Source: Paramarasmius palmivorus
Taxonomy: Eukaryota > Basidiomycota > Agaricomycetes > Agaricales > Marasmiaceae
Length of the DNA stretch: 64,000 bases
Assembly: GCA_037176845.1 (NCBI GenBank)
Contig: JAYKXP010000051.1
Location: forward strand, 124,001-188,000
Reading direction: 5' to 3'
The position numbers and the translations under genes are program-made. Below are positions 45,501 through 57,067 of the stretch, one piece after another. Within the stretch, counting starts at the first letter, position 1; every line of letters begins with the position of its first letter. Under the pieces are notes generated by a model. That model was not told the DNA's origin and did not search any database. It saw nothing but the letters and a program-made list of their open reading frames with translations.

Positions 45501-47173
45501 GCATCCACTTCCATCCCTGGACTCGCAACACGGGCGATACCGGCTGATGAAGCATTCGCCACACTGCTCAGCACGGAAGACGGTATGAGAGGTTTATGGA
45601 TCGGTAACACTAGTGTGGAGTGCGTGCCTTGCTCCAGCAACTCGGCCAATACGCGATATCTGGCGGACCTCAGCAATTAACATAGACAACGAGAAAATAA
45701 CGCACTGTCTCGCCATCCAACTCCAGTATTCATACGTTTCTTCCCCAATACCCCAGCCACGAGAGAAATCCCCAAAGCGACGCATGTGGGTAGTATGGTG
45801 GGAGAGCGCCAGCGCATGCTCGTTGTTGTAGAGGTAAAGCTTCGTAATCTGAGGATTCAGGCGGGTAAGAGTGAGTCATACATTGACTTGGAGTGCATAC
45901 CTTGATGTTTATACAGTCCGCCAACACCTTAGCTTCTGCCCACCTCTTGGTGCGAGGTGGAAGGATTATCGTGGATCCAAACATGATAACAAGCGTCTCG
46001 TATGCATCCTGGTAGTGTCTAATCATGTTCAGAGTCGTGAAATAGTGAAATGGACTACGAAGACGTACTTGAGAGCAACTTCATCTTCCCCTCGAAACTC
46101 CGCAAAGCAAGCCATTTTATACTCGTAGCGTACAGTCCATCCTTCTGGTCGTAATGGCCTTGCGACAGAGGGAGTACCAAGCGGTGAAAGGGGTGTTTGA
46201 TATGTCGAAACTGCTTGTGAATGCCTGTTTCTTTTTCGCCTGACGCGCTTGGAATGAGAAGTGTAGTACTCTATCGCAGGGTCAAACAAAGCTTGTTGGA
46301 GGCTGGAATGACAGTCAAAAAAGTATATCATGGAAGTCAATGATAGATACAAATGCACCTCTGTATGAATTCCGTCAACTCGGCTTGAGACACGGGGCTT
46401 AACACGAATAGGGCGGCTCGTGAATCCAACCCACTCTGTCTGCGGATAAAGGTCAATCTCGAATCAAGTGAAGGGTCGTCTATATTGTTTTCATTAAATG
46501 ATATGAATCGAAGATAATCTCAAGTTCACTACATACCCAATATCTTCCGACTAGCAAGTAAAACCACCGTAAGCTTGATACCCCTTTCATTTGTTGACTT
46601 TTTCCTCATAGCTATCTCTGCGGACAATTCTGTATCACGTCTACGCTCCTCCTGCTCCCTCTCTCTGTCTCCGTCAGGATCCGGTAGGTCCAAAGGCGAT
46701 CTAGGACTATGTGGTGGAAGTTCGAAGAGCCGCGTGAACAGAACGAATACTGATGGAACGAGGGTTGTATGTTTCCGGATCCATATAGGTGCAATAAGAC
46801 CGTCTGGATGAAGAGGTGAAGATGGTGTTAATGGTGAAAGGGGTGAGTGAGCAGCAGAATATCCTGGATCGTCCGGTGGTATTAGTTTACGGGGAGGAAA
46901 TCGAACTGTCTTGTCGACCAAAACAACTTGGAATATCTTTGACTTTTCTGGTTGCCATATTGCTGGTTTTCTCTGGGCCACCAAAGCATCGCGTAGTCGT
47001 ACGGTCAATGTGGTGAATGGGTCCTGAGGTTGGGGTCGAGAAGGTACAGGTGAAGCTGGATCTTGAGGGCTAGCGGGTGTTGAAGGCTCTGTAGCTGGAG
47101 CTGGGGTATCCAAACCAGCCACGAACATGACTGGTGCCAGCTGGGTAAGTAATTCCACTGGATAAGAATTCAT
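42504..47173 (-). CDS. trafficking protein particle complex subunit 11 (TRAPPC11)
   Basis: Large scaffold subunit of the TRAPP complex acting in ER-Golgi traffic and autophagy. About 1,300 residues over more than ten exons. MNSYPVELLTQLAPVMFVAGL starts the protein, followed by a proline-rich insert. The Foie-gras region contains YYTSHSKRVRRKRNR, GWTVRYEYKMACFAEFRGE, QDAYETLVIMFGST, RWAEAKVLADCINIK and HPGFYYYMAARCTESRR. The second half (44,500-42,504) is a run of beta-sandwich-like segments of the gryzun type, ending KIVGVLVLP. The region order matches TRAPPC11. Splice joins in the C-terminal half were not all verified one by one. Confidence 0.8.
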
Positions 47174-47445
47174 CTTGTCTCGCGAATTCGCTCCCAGAGA
47201 CCTGCTCGATGCTTGATGGTGACCGTAGAGGAATGAGACGCGGCTAAGGCCTGTGAGTAACCTATGCCTTCACCACCCCAGTGTTACATTTGACACCGAT
47301 AGCTGTCTGAGTTCCCAAGTATACGAAGATTATTGTATGTTACAGTGAATATTCTAAAAGTCTAAGGCCCAAGTCTATAATGCCCTCTACAATGACACGA
47401 AACCCGAGTGACAAATTCAATGAGTCCCAAATGAGAGTAAAGAAT

Positions 47446-48948
47446 CTAACTGCAAGCTTGTCGCCTTCCCCAGCCAATAGTATAATATGCATAGCGTACA
47501 CCCTCGTCGTCGTCGACTTCGTACCCACGCATGTCATCCCCAGTCCCGTCCATCGCTCCAGAAACATCGCATACGATGATCTCTTTGGTAAAAATGACTA
47601 GGTCCAAATCGTCATCCTCAGCGTCCAGGACCTCTGGAAAACCAGTCGTACGTTCGCGAAGATCTGCGAAAGGAAAGACGCTTTCAACAGTGTTTGATTC
47701 AGCCGCAAAACTGGGCCGAAGCGGTATCATAAGATGAAAGAAAGCGGTAGGCTCCATCTTTGCGTCTGAAACCGAAGGCCGTCGAAGCAACTTCCAAAGA
47801 CACTTCCGTATCCATTGTGCGTGCAATGGCTCGTAAATGATGTCTGCTCCAAGGACAAGGTCAAATGGGTGTGAAAGAGGTGTCTGCTGGGTCGCTTGAC
47901 TTGGGTCTGGGAATGCTTCCCAGTCAAGAGGGCATGTTGAGAGGATGACCGGAGATTCGGCATTACACCTGAGTGTATCGGTCCCCGCAAAGTTTGCTTC
48001 CATATTGGCAGCAAGGTTCTGCAAGACAGACGGATAATAATCCGTCGCGATAATCTCTACTCCACTTCGACGATTCAAATCATCTCCTGATTCCGGTCGC
48101 ATGATTCCGTGAACCAACTTGGTGGTAACAAGACTGACAAGTCCTGTCCCTGCACCAAGCTCCAACACTCTAAAACGACGTGTAGATGAGTTCGGTTGTC
48201 GGCTGTTCGCTCCAGCAGCCAGTCCTGGAAAGAAGATCCATGGCGTCTTGACAATCTCTTCTGCGAGCACACAAGCCCCGCCCCACGTTTGCGCACCAAC
48301 TGACCGAAAATCCGCATTGTCGAGTGGACAATCAGTGAGTTTTACGGTGACCCGTTCTGGATAGCGCGAATGGGTTGGCAAAGATGAGATAGACCCTCTA
48401 GGGGCAGCACGAAACACAAACTCTCGGGTGATTACGCCTGCACCTGAAGTGCCCGAGCACAGTGCAAGGAGAGCAGCAGTATCATCGACGAGAGAGACGA
48501 AAAGTTGGCCCCGGATTTCGTCATCCGGCTCTTCGACTTTCTGTGCTGCTCTGAGAAGCGCTGAGAGCCACCGCAGAGCATATGACCGTTCGAATGCGTC
48601 TGTACGGAGCGACGCTAGATTGGTGTCGAGGGCTGCATCCGGTGTAGGCAGTTGACGATGATTCTGCACCTCCGCATTGGCACCCAACACCTTTTGTAGC
48701 AGAGGAAAGACCATCTCCCTTCGTATCCTTCGAGAACCTCTGACAGGAGGATTATAAATGTGCCGAAGGTATGAAAGATATCCATGAAGGCTCTGGAGAT
48801 TCTCCTGATGGCGATCGTGGTCTCCTTCTGAAAGGAGTGGCTCTAGGTGTCTGATGGCGGGTAGAAAGGTCGTAGGAGATGTAATGGTTCCAGTATCCAA
48901 GTCATTCAAATGTATTCCATCTTCAAGACCATCAACAATTGTCTTCAT
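47446..48948 (-). CDS. family-16 (lysine) methyltransferase
   Basis: A single exon of 500 residues. The C-terminal half holds a Rossmann methyltransferase of the Methyltransf_16 group. Its marks are VGAQTWGGACVLAEEI near 218-232, the SAM loop RVLELGAGTGLVSL near 260-275, IIATDYYPSVLQNL, and FDLVLGADIIYEP, a variant of the family's D-x-x-Y motif. The group includes modifiers of eEF2 (EEF2KMT/FAM86), VCP and calmodulin. The N-terminal helical part (RHIYNPPVRGSRR...) is in the style of FAM86, so EEF2KMT is the best guess but unproven. It is divergent from the XPG nuclease gene, with a 234-base shared promoter. Confidence 0.77.
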   Translation of the reverse strand: MKTIVDGLEDGIHLNDLDTGTITSPTTFLPAIRHLEPLLSEGDHDRHQENLQSLHGYLSYLRHIYNPPVRGSRRIRREMVFPLLQKVLGANAEVQNHRQLPTPDAALDTNLASLRTDAFERSYALRWLSALLRAAQKVEEPDDEIRGQLFVSLVDDTAALLALCSGTSGAGVITREFVFRAAPRGSISSLPTHSRYPERVTVKLTDCPLDNADFRSVGAQTWGGACVLAEEIVKTPWIFFPGLAAGANSRQPNSSTRRFRVLELGAGTGLVSLVTTKLVHGIMRPESGDDLNRRSGVEIIATDYYPSVLQNLAANMEANFAGTDTLRCNAESPVILSTCPLDWEAFPDPSQATQQTPLSHPFDLVLGADIIYEPLHAQWIRKCLWKLLRRPSVSDAKMEPTAFFHLMIPLRPSFAAESNTVESVFPFADLRERTTGFPEVLDAEDDDLDLVIFTKEIIVCDVSGAMDGTGDDMRGYEVDDDEGVRYAYYTIGWGRRQACS

Positions 48949-49182
48949 GCGTTCGCACTCAAGTAGGAAGTCCTAGGACTCTGTTGACTGGACATGACTA
49001 AAGATCCTCGTGAAACAGGCGGGCAGACGTACTGGTCTATTCCAATAAATCAGCGAAATTGAAAAATGTTCAGCAAAATAACACTCACTGGATATCAGAG
49101 GTGAATAAAGTAGCAGAGTTGCGACAGAAAAATTTCTTGCGACCGGACCGGGAGAATTTCACAATCTTCAAAGTTCCCACGC
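48949..49182. promoter_or_regulatory. shared divergent promoter
   Basis: 234 bases between the methyltransferase ATG (minus) and the XPG-family nuclease ATG (plus). No TATA box is clear. Confidence 0.4.
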
Positions 49183-51124
49183 ATGGGCGTTTTGGGACTA
49201 ACGCCATTCATCCAAAAAACAATGTAAGTGCTCCTGCTCGTATTCTCGCGTTGTTCTGTCAATAAAGGCACTCTCATAGTCCAGAAGCAATTAAACAGCT
49301 TCCAGACCGATTGAAGGGGCTCTCAGGTCAACGAATTGTCATGTAAGTACAAGTTCACAACAGGTGCCACTCTTTGTTAACCTGAAGGTGCAGTGATGGT
49401 ACACTCATAACACAACGCTTGCATTTTGCTCAAATTCCACATCCATACCGACACGTACTCGGATGGTATAGAATTCTGAAGGAGCTAAGGCAACACGGCG
49501 TAGAGGCCGTTTGTGTGTTCGATGGTAAAGAGAGGAATATTGCCAAGGCTCGAGAAGTGAGTAATACATTCGATTCATGGAGAGACCCGGTCTTAAACAG
49601 AGTTCATAGGCGTTAAAGCGAAAGGAGGCGCAACGGCTTGCCACAGCGCGCGAAGTCATTGAGAGAGAACGATTAAACCGGTTACAGCAACTACAAGGTG
49701 CACTACGGCATTTCGACTGGAGCAACAGCACTGAAAGGAGCCAGCTTTCCGCCCTTCTTCAACAAATCTCTTCTCACCAGCTTGAAACCACAGACGACTC
49801 GGTCTTTGACGCGAAAATAGAAACAGAAGAAACATTACCCTTTCCCCCTTTTGACCTGTCTGACTCGCTCTGGCAGGCTGGTGCAGTACCAGTAGGTCCG
49901 GACGACACGTCGGCGACAGCGTTCAGTCAAAACTATCGTGATGAAGACCCAGTGTGGCCCAGCGATCCCCTCGACGAAGAGATCTTGGCCGCTCTATCCG
50001 AAGGTCATGGCAAACCGTCACCGCCCAAGCACATACCCGACACCACACGGACATCAACATCTACAACACCATGGGTTTCCAAACCTGCTGCTGCTATCCC
50101 CGCTACCCCGGTACCAGACGAACCGCTTCCATTTGAAGAGGTGTCAAACCTGGTGTCTTCCCTTTATGGTGAATACCGCAAAAGTATCCCAAAACTCACG
50201 TCAGTCTCTCAGGCATCCCGACAAGACGCTGGCCCCTCTGATGCAGATGCTGAAATGGCTAAAGTCGAATCCGAGATGTCGAAAAATCAGCAACAGCTGA
50301 CGCTAGAAGAGGGCAAATTCTGGAACACAGTCTCAGAGCCGTTTGGCGCTGATATCGGAGATGTAGATCCTTCCCCTAGTGCCATGCTCGAGGGGTTGAC
50401 ACAGAAAAGCTTTGTGTTGTCCGAGAGCTATAAACGTAGCTCGCGTCCTCCGACAACGAAACAATATATGGAGTCCAAAGAGCTCATCAAAGCCATGGGT
50501 GTTACCTGCGTTGACACTGAGGGTGCAGTGGAAGCCGAAGCTGTTGCTGCATCGCTGGTTCTGAACGGATATGCCGATTACGTTGCCAGCGAAGACACTG
50601 TAAGTTACCTTCGTCATCGCTGGACTTTGTTCTGACTGGTTGCTCACTAGGATGTCTTGATATACGAAGCTCCGCTTATTCGCAACATCACCAATCGCAA
50701 GGAGCCTCTCACTGTCGTTTCAGGTGCCGAGGTGCGATCATTGCTTCAACTCACCCGCGAGATGTACATCGATTTCGCTCTTCTCCTTGGGACGGACTTC
50801 TCTCAGAGAATCAAAAATGTCGGTCCCGCCAGGGCACTCAAATTTATCCGAACATACGGGTCGATTGAGAATATCATCCAGTCGGAAACGAAATATTCTC
50901 CGAGCGTCATCCCGGAGTATCTGCAGCAGGTGGTCGCTGGGCGAACTGTATTCCAGACTCTACCACCTGTACCAGAGGCAATATTCCACCGAGAAGAGCC
51001 AGATGAGGTCAAGACCAATTTTCTGATGGGGAAGTATGGTCTGTCTAGTGAATTAGAGGATTACTGGGAGCATGCCCTGGAAGGAAACTATTTCAACGAC
51101 AATCCCAGCATCAGCTTTTCATGA
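49183..51124 (+). CDS. XPG/FEN1-family nuclease with a long insert
   Basis: Five exons, about 570 residues. MGVLGLTPFIQKTIPEAIKQ opens the XPG-N region, with the N-terminal glycine typical of FEN1-like enzymes. Acidic active-site residues are all present: RIVIDGTLI, VCVFDGKERN, VEAEAVAASL, ASEDTDVLIYEA and FALLLGTDF. A helix-turn segment follows (KNVGPARALKFIRTYGSIENII). Between the N and I regions lie about 230 residues rich in Ser, Pro and Glu that FEN1 lacks. No PCNA-binding tail is seen; the end is NDNPSISFS. It is probably a structure-specific 5' nuclease; which DNA repair path it serves is unknown. Confidence 0.82.
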
Positions 51125-51276
51125 TGGTGTGTAGAGTAATGTGTATTATTAATGGGAATATAATGGGGAATATAACACAAACTCCTGGCATTCGGAACTG
51201 ATATGGATACATGACTTATCACTTCAGGTTGCGTACCGACCACCCAGAAAGATGTAGATCCTCCGAGTCTTCCAAC

Positions 51277-51660
51277 TTAGTACATCTCCAAGCTCATTCC
51301 ATCGTGGATTTCGTAGTCTGCCAGTGTGATATGGTCTTTGTATATCGTGTACCTGGAGACAATTCGTCAGACCAGCAACTCAGATGATCCAAGAGAAAAC
51401 CGAGCTCTACCATTTCTTCAGTTGGATCTTCGTGTGATCAGTGCCAGTCTGTGCAGCAATAAGTTTCTTGAGATCCCCGACAGTATCGTCAGGGCTGCAT
51501 TTGACCCGAACTGGTTGCGATATGGAGTCAGATTGAGTAGGTATGTGGCCAGTGCAGTTTACGCACCTTTACGTCCGAGACGGTCGTTTGCTATGACCTA
51601 GAATGGACTATTTAGCGAAGTCCTTCAAGTATCGACCAAAAGTACCTCAATTAAAGCCAT
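51277..51660 (-). CDS. ubiquitin-like protein HUB1/UBL5
   Basis: Four small exons (51660-51646, 51597-51567, 51510-51411, 51352-51277) total 222 bases and join exactly into 73 residues. The start [15 protein letters not shown] is followed by [40 protein letters not shown] and DGMSLEMY. This is the near-invariant Hub1/UBL5 fold, a ubiquitin-like splicing modifier that binds HIND motifs (Snu66) non-covalently. The usual C-terminal double tyrosine plus one residue is reduced here to a single final tyrosine. Introns of 48-58 bases carry GT-AG ends. It lies between the XPG nuclease and the Pil1 gene. Confidence 0.92.
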
Positions 51661-51928
51661 CGCGAGCAATTTGAGCGGAAGGGTAGATGGGTGAACCGAC
51701 GAAAGTGCTCGAAAGCGGATGCGAGCGTCATGTTCCTGTGGCAGTGCAAACTCATCGATTCCCAAATCCTGGGCTCACTGTTCGGGCGCTTGACCCGGTA
51801 AATTCACGAAGCTACCGATTGCTAAAGTATGGAATACTATACACTGACGACTAGATAAAAGTCCGTAACATAAACCTTTTTGGTACACAGAAAAACCGTT
51901 ATCGATAGGCATCAGTAATCAGCCAGTA

Positions 51929-54900
51929 TCACCTCAGTTCACTCTCCAAATTTGTCGCAAACCTTCCATCTCCATATCCACCTGGAGTAGCAGGTGCGGC
52001 ACCAGGAGGCAAAGAATAATGGGCACTAGAGTTATAGTTATTCTCTGTCTCTGGGTTCGCTACCCTCACTTGTCCGAGACTGCCGAAATCAGAACGCATT
52101 GGACTGCCGACTCCTGGTGTTGGCTCGGACGTGTATGCTGAAAGGTAATCATACTGATCTTCTGGGTGATCTGAATAGCTGGGAGGTGGACGAGGGGGGT
52201 TCGTGTTTGAGGGAGATTGACGAGGGGATGTCTGAGAATCGGATCGTTCGCGCCCAACGTCAGCTGAAATCGCGTTTCCAGCACTGCCCGGTCGTTGTGG
52301 TGGGTATGGTGACGCTGGAAGTCGCTTCTTCAAGTGCAAAGGGCTCGTATCTACTGGTCCTTGCCCAAAGCTGCCACCGCCAATTCCACCTCCGATAGAA
52401 CCCGCGTCACTCCCGGTCTTAGCAGGCCTTCTAAAGGCGGCAGCAGAAATGGTACGAGTACCAGCTGGTGGTGGAGCTGGGGACGCACCAGGGCTTCTGT
52501 CCACCAATGAAGACGTAGAACGTGTTCCCAAAGGTGACCTTGGGAACTCAGGTGGCGTCTGATACGGCGAAGCACCACCTCTTATCGAGGAGAACGATGA
52601 CGAAGAACGTTCAGGCATGTTTATAGAAGGCGGAGGAAGCACCGGTGAAGATGCCTTTTGAGATATAGGGCTTGATGTTGTTTCACGAACCGGTGAAATG
52701 GGAGGTGATGCCGTGTAATTTGAGTCAGGGACATATGGTGGAGCAGCTGGAGAATCCCTGGACAAAGGAGATTGGCCTACGGCCACAGGCGAAGCAGAAA
52801 CGGATTCTGGACGCGGTGACGGCCCGCGATTTGCAAATGGTGCAGACGGTGGTACCAAAGGAGATGGCTCTCTCTTGATTGGTGATACTGGTCCGCCGAA
52901 AGAGTCATTCCGCCCGCGACTTGGACTAGCAGGAACATCGTCCATCGACATTCCTCTGACACCCTGGGCGCTAAAATTCAAGGCGTCCAACTCCCGACTG
53001 ATTTCTCTCGCCGCTGCTGCATTGAGCTGTTTCTCTTCCTCCTCTGGCGAAAATGTCGGAGGAGGTACACGCCTGGGTGAAACTCTCGGTAGATTGGCCT
53101 CTATAACGTCCGTGTTGATCGGCTCAGGCTTCAACTCTTGCCTCTCAGCCTCATGCCTCTTCTTCAACTCCGTGTCAACATCGCTAACCTCGCCAAACCT
53201 CACGTGCTTGCTATCGTGTGACGGATGTTCTGTATCAGACTTATCGTACGCAAGACCGCCCTCATTGTCAGAATCATCTTCCTGTGCTCGTTGGTGGCCA
53301 TTCCCTGGACCAAGCCCGGAACTTGAAGGGGCCAGCGGTGAGCGAACGTTCTCCCATGGGCTTTCCATCTCAGCAGGTGGCATGGATGGTGGAGACCGGC
53401 TCCTTTGTGGATCCTGACCGATACTAGAGTGCGACTGGTGCGTTTGGTACGAGGGTGCGGGTTCGTCGTAACTGCTGCGTCCATTCCGCTCGTTGAGAGC
53501 TGCGGCAATCGAAGAAGAGAATGAATCGTCCTCGTTATTCGACTGGTGTAACATGGGGGGATCGTCTCGAAGCTGGTATCCGACCGAGGCACCTCCCTGC
53601 GTGTTTGTTTTCACTGGGAATGTAGCGAATCTACCGCCTCCTGGAAGACCTCTAGAATCTACCTGTGGGGGACTGGCTCCAAAGTCGTCCGTACTCCTAG
53701 AGGCTTGTTCGATTTGCGGATACGGTGGTTGTGGAGGTTGAGATACCTGGGAAGGCGGTGAGAATTGCAGGGTGGTAGGAGAATTGGATGATGGAGCACC
53801 ACTCATCGACGTGGTGGTGGTCATGTTCGACATATCGGAGGGATCTATAAAATGTCCGGTTCCCATGTTTCGAGGCGCGGAGAGGTAACTTTCGGTACCA
53901 CCAAAAGCACCATCTGATCTATCTGTAAGATTATAATGGTCTTCGCTGGGTCTTTCGTCGTGTACGGGGGGCCGGGGGAGACGAGGTTCAGCAGATGGAA
54001 CCGTGGAAAAGGCGATTTCACCTATACAGTGTTGGGCTTCCTGAAGAAGGTTATAGACGTTCTGTTGTCCAGTATACATGGGGCGAGCCATTCCTGGTTG
54101 AGTTACGACGTCAGGCAGTTCCTTTGTTAGATGATTATCAAAAATTTCATATGAAATCATTCTGCACAACACATACCATTACTACTAATTTTCCAAATTC
54201 CCCGGCAACCTAAAATCATCGGTCAGATTGAGGGATAAGGCATTGTTTGGCCACCTACAGTTCCTTTTTCGCAACATTCCAACAGGCCACCGAACTTCAA
54301 GCCCATGAGAGCTCTTGTCTTGGACCTCTTGAAATCACCTAAGGCAGCCTCCTCTGTCATTATCTCCGAATCCATCATCCGTATCTCCTCCCGAAGCCGA
54401 TTCAAGGTGTCCATCTGTTGCGCCAGATTCTTATGCTCTGGGCTCATCTTGCTCAGCTTCTTTTCGGCTGTGTCGGCTTTACTAAGGAGAGCTTTTCGTC
54501 GACGCTTTAGTTCATCGAGACTCTCCTCTCGAGTTCGAATCGCTTTCATATGCTCTCGAATCGAGTGCTCGTGTGTAGCGTATTGAGCAAGTGCATTGGA
54601 AAAGTAATTAAGGAGATTGGTGGAAGCACTCAAGATATCCTGTTATTCATTTCAGCAAATCAGCTCAATCGCTTCCGAAGACAGAGAACGTACTCCTAAA
54701 TCGTCTCCTTCACCCATTCCCCATGTTCGTAATGCTTCTGCGGCCTTTGTAAAGTCAGCACTCAACCTTTGCAATCTGAAGACCCGTGAGCCCCTTAACC
54801 GGCCTGCCAACTGTCTCTACTCACGAATTTAAGACGAGTTTTTCAGCATTAATGAGATCTTGCAATGGTCGAAGATCACTGTTCCCGGCCAGCGAGGGAA

Positions 54901-54943
54901 TTGTCGAATTATGTGCGAGCTTGGTTGCTGCGCTCTTGAACAT
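51929..54943 (-). CDS. Pil1-domain eisosome protein with long disordered tail
   Basis: MFKSAATKLAHNSTIPSLAG starts the Pil1/Lsp1 BAR domain, which shapes membrane furrows (eisosomes). LRTWGMGEGDDLGDILSAS, RTREESLDELKRRRKALLSK, MSPEHKNLAQQMDTLNRLRE and LMGLKFGGLLECCEKGT are diagnostic. Introns join it via VAGEFGKLVVM to ELPDVVTQPGMARPMYTG. After about residue 260 comes a tail of about 620 residues, rich in Pro, Ser and Gly, with no fold that I can see. Its charged segments (TEHPSHDSKHVRFGEVSD, LKKRHEAERQELKPEP) may bind partners. Compact Pil1 proteins are near 340 residues, so this is the long type. The stop is at 51931-51929. Confidence 0.85.
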
Positions 54944-55699
54944 GGCGGTTCAAGATAGAGTAGAGGGTAGAAGCGTGGATTGCCGAGGATTTACTTGGAA
55001 AAGGATTATAAATATGCCCTAGAAATCGTCTCTGACGATGGTGGAGCCAACGACTGGCCGCAGTAGGTGTCACGATCAGTGAGGCAGGGCGTAGTGGCAG
55101 TGCTGCCGGCTCGTTTCTCCCATCACGGTCATCGCTATTGACAACGTCCTGCAAGCTTTCAAGGATTCTTCATAAACAGGCTGGATACGTGGCTGTATGT
55201 ACAGGAGAGCATCTTTGACGCGTATAGAGGAGAGTTGAGGTCAATATTCATGGTGAGTTAGATGGTCTCTTTCAGGAAAGAAGTTCATTGTTGGTCGCAT
55301 TCGGATTTGTTAAGGAATCTCCGATGTCGACAATAGAATCGTGCAGATCCCATTATTGCACACATTTGTCGGGACCTCTCCGCATCATACCTTTCGTCTG
55401 AAGAACTCCCTGATAGGTTGCATGACCTGAGCATGGGAGTTCGGCCATATTTCTCTGTTACTTCGGAACGCGACGTTTTCTGCACGACGTAAGAATCCTC
55501 AACAAATTCCGTTTGTATTTTTAACGCCTATTCACGATCATTCAAACCTTGCGGAGAAAAGTCGTACCCCACCCAGCTTGACATGGATCGTACCATCTGG
55601 AGAAAGAATAATGTCACTTTGAGCCATGGATCGCTTTCAGATGATCAATCATGCGCTCGCTCTTCGAGTGAGGTGGGTTCTTTAGAGCTTGTTGATCAC
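54944..55699. other. intergenic between divergent genes, about 750 bases
   Basis: Carries the Pil1 promoter (tatttataatcc on the minus strand near 55010) and the GH12 upstream region. A minus frame at 55285-55485 has no domain. No further gene is seen. Confidence 0.4.
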
Positions 55700-55706
55700 T
55701 ATAAAA
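55700..55706 (+). promoter_or_regulatory. TATA box of the GH12 gene
   Basis: TATAAAA 39 bases before the ATG at 55739. It sits only 12 bases before an earlier in-frame ATG (55712), which would therefore lie upstream of transcription start. This decides the start at 55739. Confidence 0.6.
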
Positions 55707-55738
55707 ACTGAATGCTTAATGATAAGTCCTCAGAAATC

Positions 55739-56842
55739 ATGGTTTTCGCGACTGCTATCACTCTCTTCTCACTCGCAGCTCTGTCTGCGGGACAAACCCT
55801 TAGTGGACCATTCGATTGTGCACCAGCAGGAAACTACAACCTTTGTCAAAACCTCTGGGGCCGCAGTACGTCATACTGCAATAAGACGTTCGTTTAGATT
55901 CTAAATGACATTAGCTTCCGGCGTTGGATCCCAATCCTCGACCTTAGTTAGTACTGATGGCAATGCGGTCTCTTGGACGACCAACTACACCTGGGCAAAC
56001 GGCCCCAACGCTGTCAAGAGCTGTTTGTTATATTCTACGGTCCACTACACTCACAGCTAATGTCTTCATAGATGCAAATGTAGAATCAACCGTAGCAAAG
56101 GGGGTGCAGGTGAATGTAATCCGGCTCTTTTCGACGAATGTGACTAATACGTTATACCCAGCTGCAAGACGTCGTCTCTGCCCCTACCACCTGGAGCTGG
56201 ACCTACGAGACCAGGTCAGAGGGAATAAGGGCAGACGTTGCGTGGGTGCATTCCTGGTCCTAACTAATTCGTCCACTTACGTCACTTCATTAGCTACGAT
56301 ATTTGGACTGGCGTACCTCCTACAGGAACACCGGCGTCTGCCAATTCATCCTTTGAAATGTATGGAATTTGTGCAGCAACGAGTGCCGATTTAAGATCAA
56401 CTTACTGTATATTGGACACAGAATGATCTGGTTATCTGGTGTTGGAGGGATCCAACCCGTTGGTTCACCTGTTACAACCGGTATCTCTTTGGCTGGCCAC
56501 ACATGGGACCTCTGGCGTGGACCAAACTCCAACTGGGAAGTCTTATCCTTTGTTGCTAAGGATGGCGAGATTGAGGATTTCAACGTGGATTTGAACGACT
56601 TCTTCGGTGAGTTCTCTAAACCAGAGATCGTATAATGTTTGACCGGTAATCTCCTAGAATACATCATCGACAATCAAAGCGTTGCTCCCACTCAGGTATG
56701 GAAACACTAGTATCCGTGTTAATCTCCGACTTAATATTCTACCTTGCAGTATATCCAATCAATTCAAGCTGGAACTGAGCCCTTCACAGGGACGGCAAAT
56801 CTGATCACAACGAGTTACAGTGTTGCGATTGCCACAGCCTAG
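55739..56842 (+). CDS. GH12 endoglucanase/xyloglucanase, secreted
   Basis: Hydrolyses beta-1,4-glucan or xyloglucan in plant cell walls. MVFATAITLFSLAALSAGQT is the signal peptide. Exons joined in frame give FDCAPAGNYNLCQNLWGR, WTTNYTWANGPNAVKSYANV, SWTYETRSEGIRADVAYDIW, FEIMIWLSGVGGIQPVG (nucleophile Glu in EIMIW), HTWDLWRGPNSNWEVLSFVA and YIQSIQAGTEPFTG (acid/base Glu in GTEPF). The C-terminus is ...SYSVAIATA. Two cysteines form the usual N-terminal bridge. No carbohydrate-binding module is attached. About seven introns. Endoglucanase versus xyloglucanase cannot be decided by reading. Confidence 0.9.
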
Positions 56843-57067
56843 GTTCCTTTGTGTCATAGTCACAAATAACGAGAGTTCACTGTTCTTAATCTTCTGATGG
56901 CCATTGCGGACACCCGCCTCCCACCAATCGTAAGCTCTTGCCTGCCGAAATAGTAGGGCTTGTGACTCCAGGCAAGTCAGGTCGTGGATAGATGCTCACG
57001 ATGGCGTCATCTCGCCTACTTTTGAGTTATATATTCTCACTTGCGTCCGACAAAACGCAACAAAAAT

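Noticed and set aside
55712..55738. Earlier ATG for the GH12 enzyme
   Set aside because: It lies 12 bases after the TATA box, before the expected transcription start, and would spoil the signal peptide.
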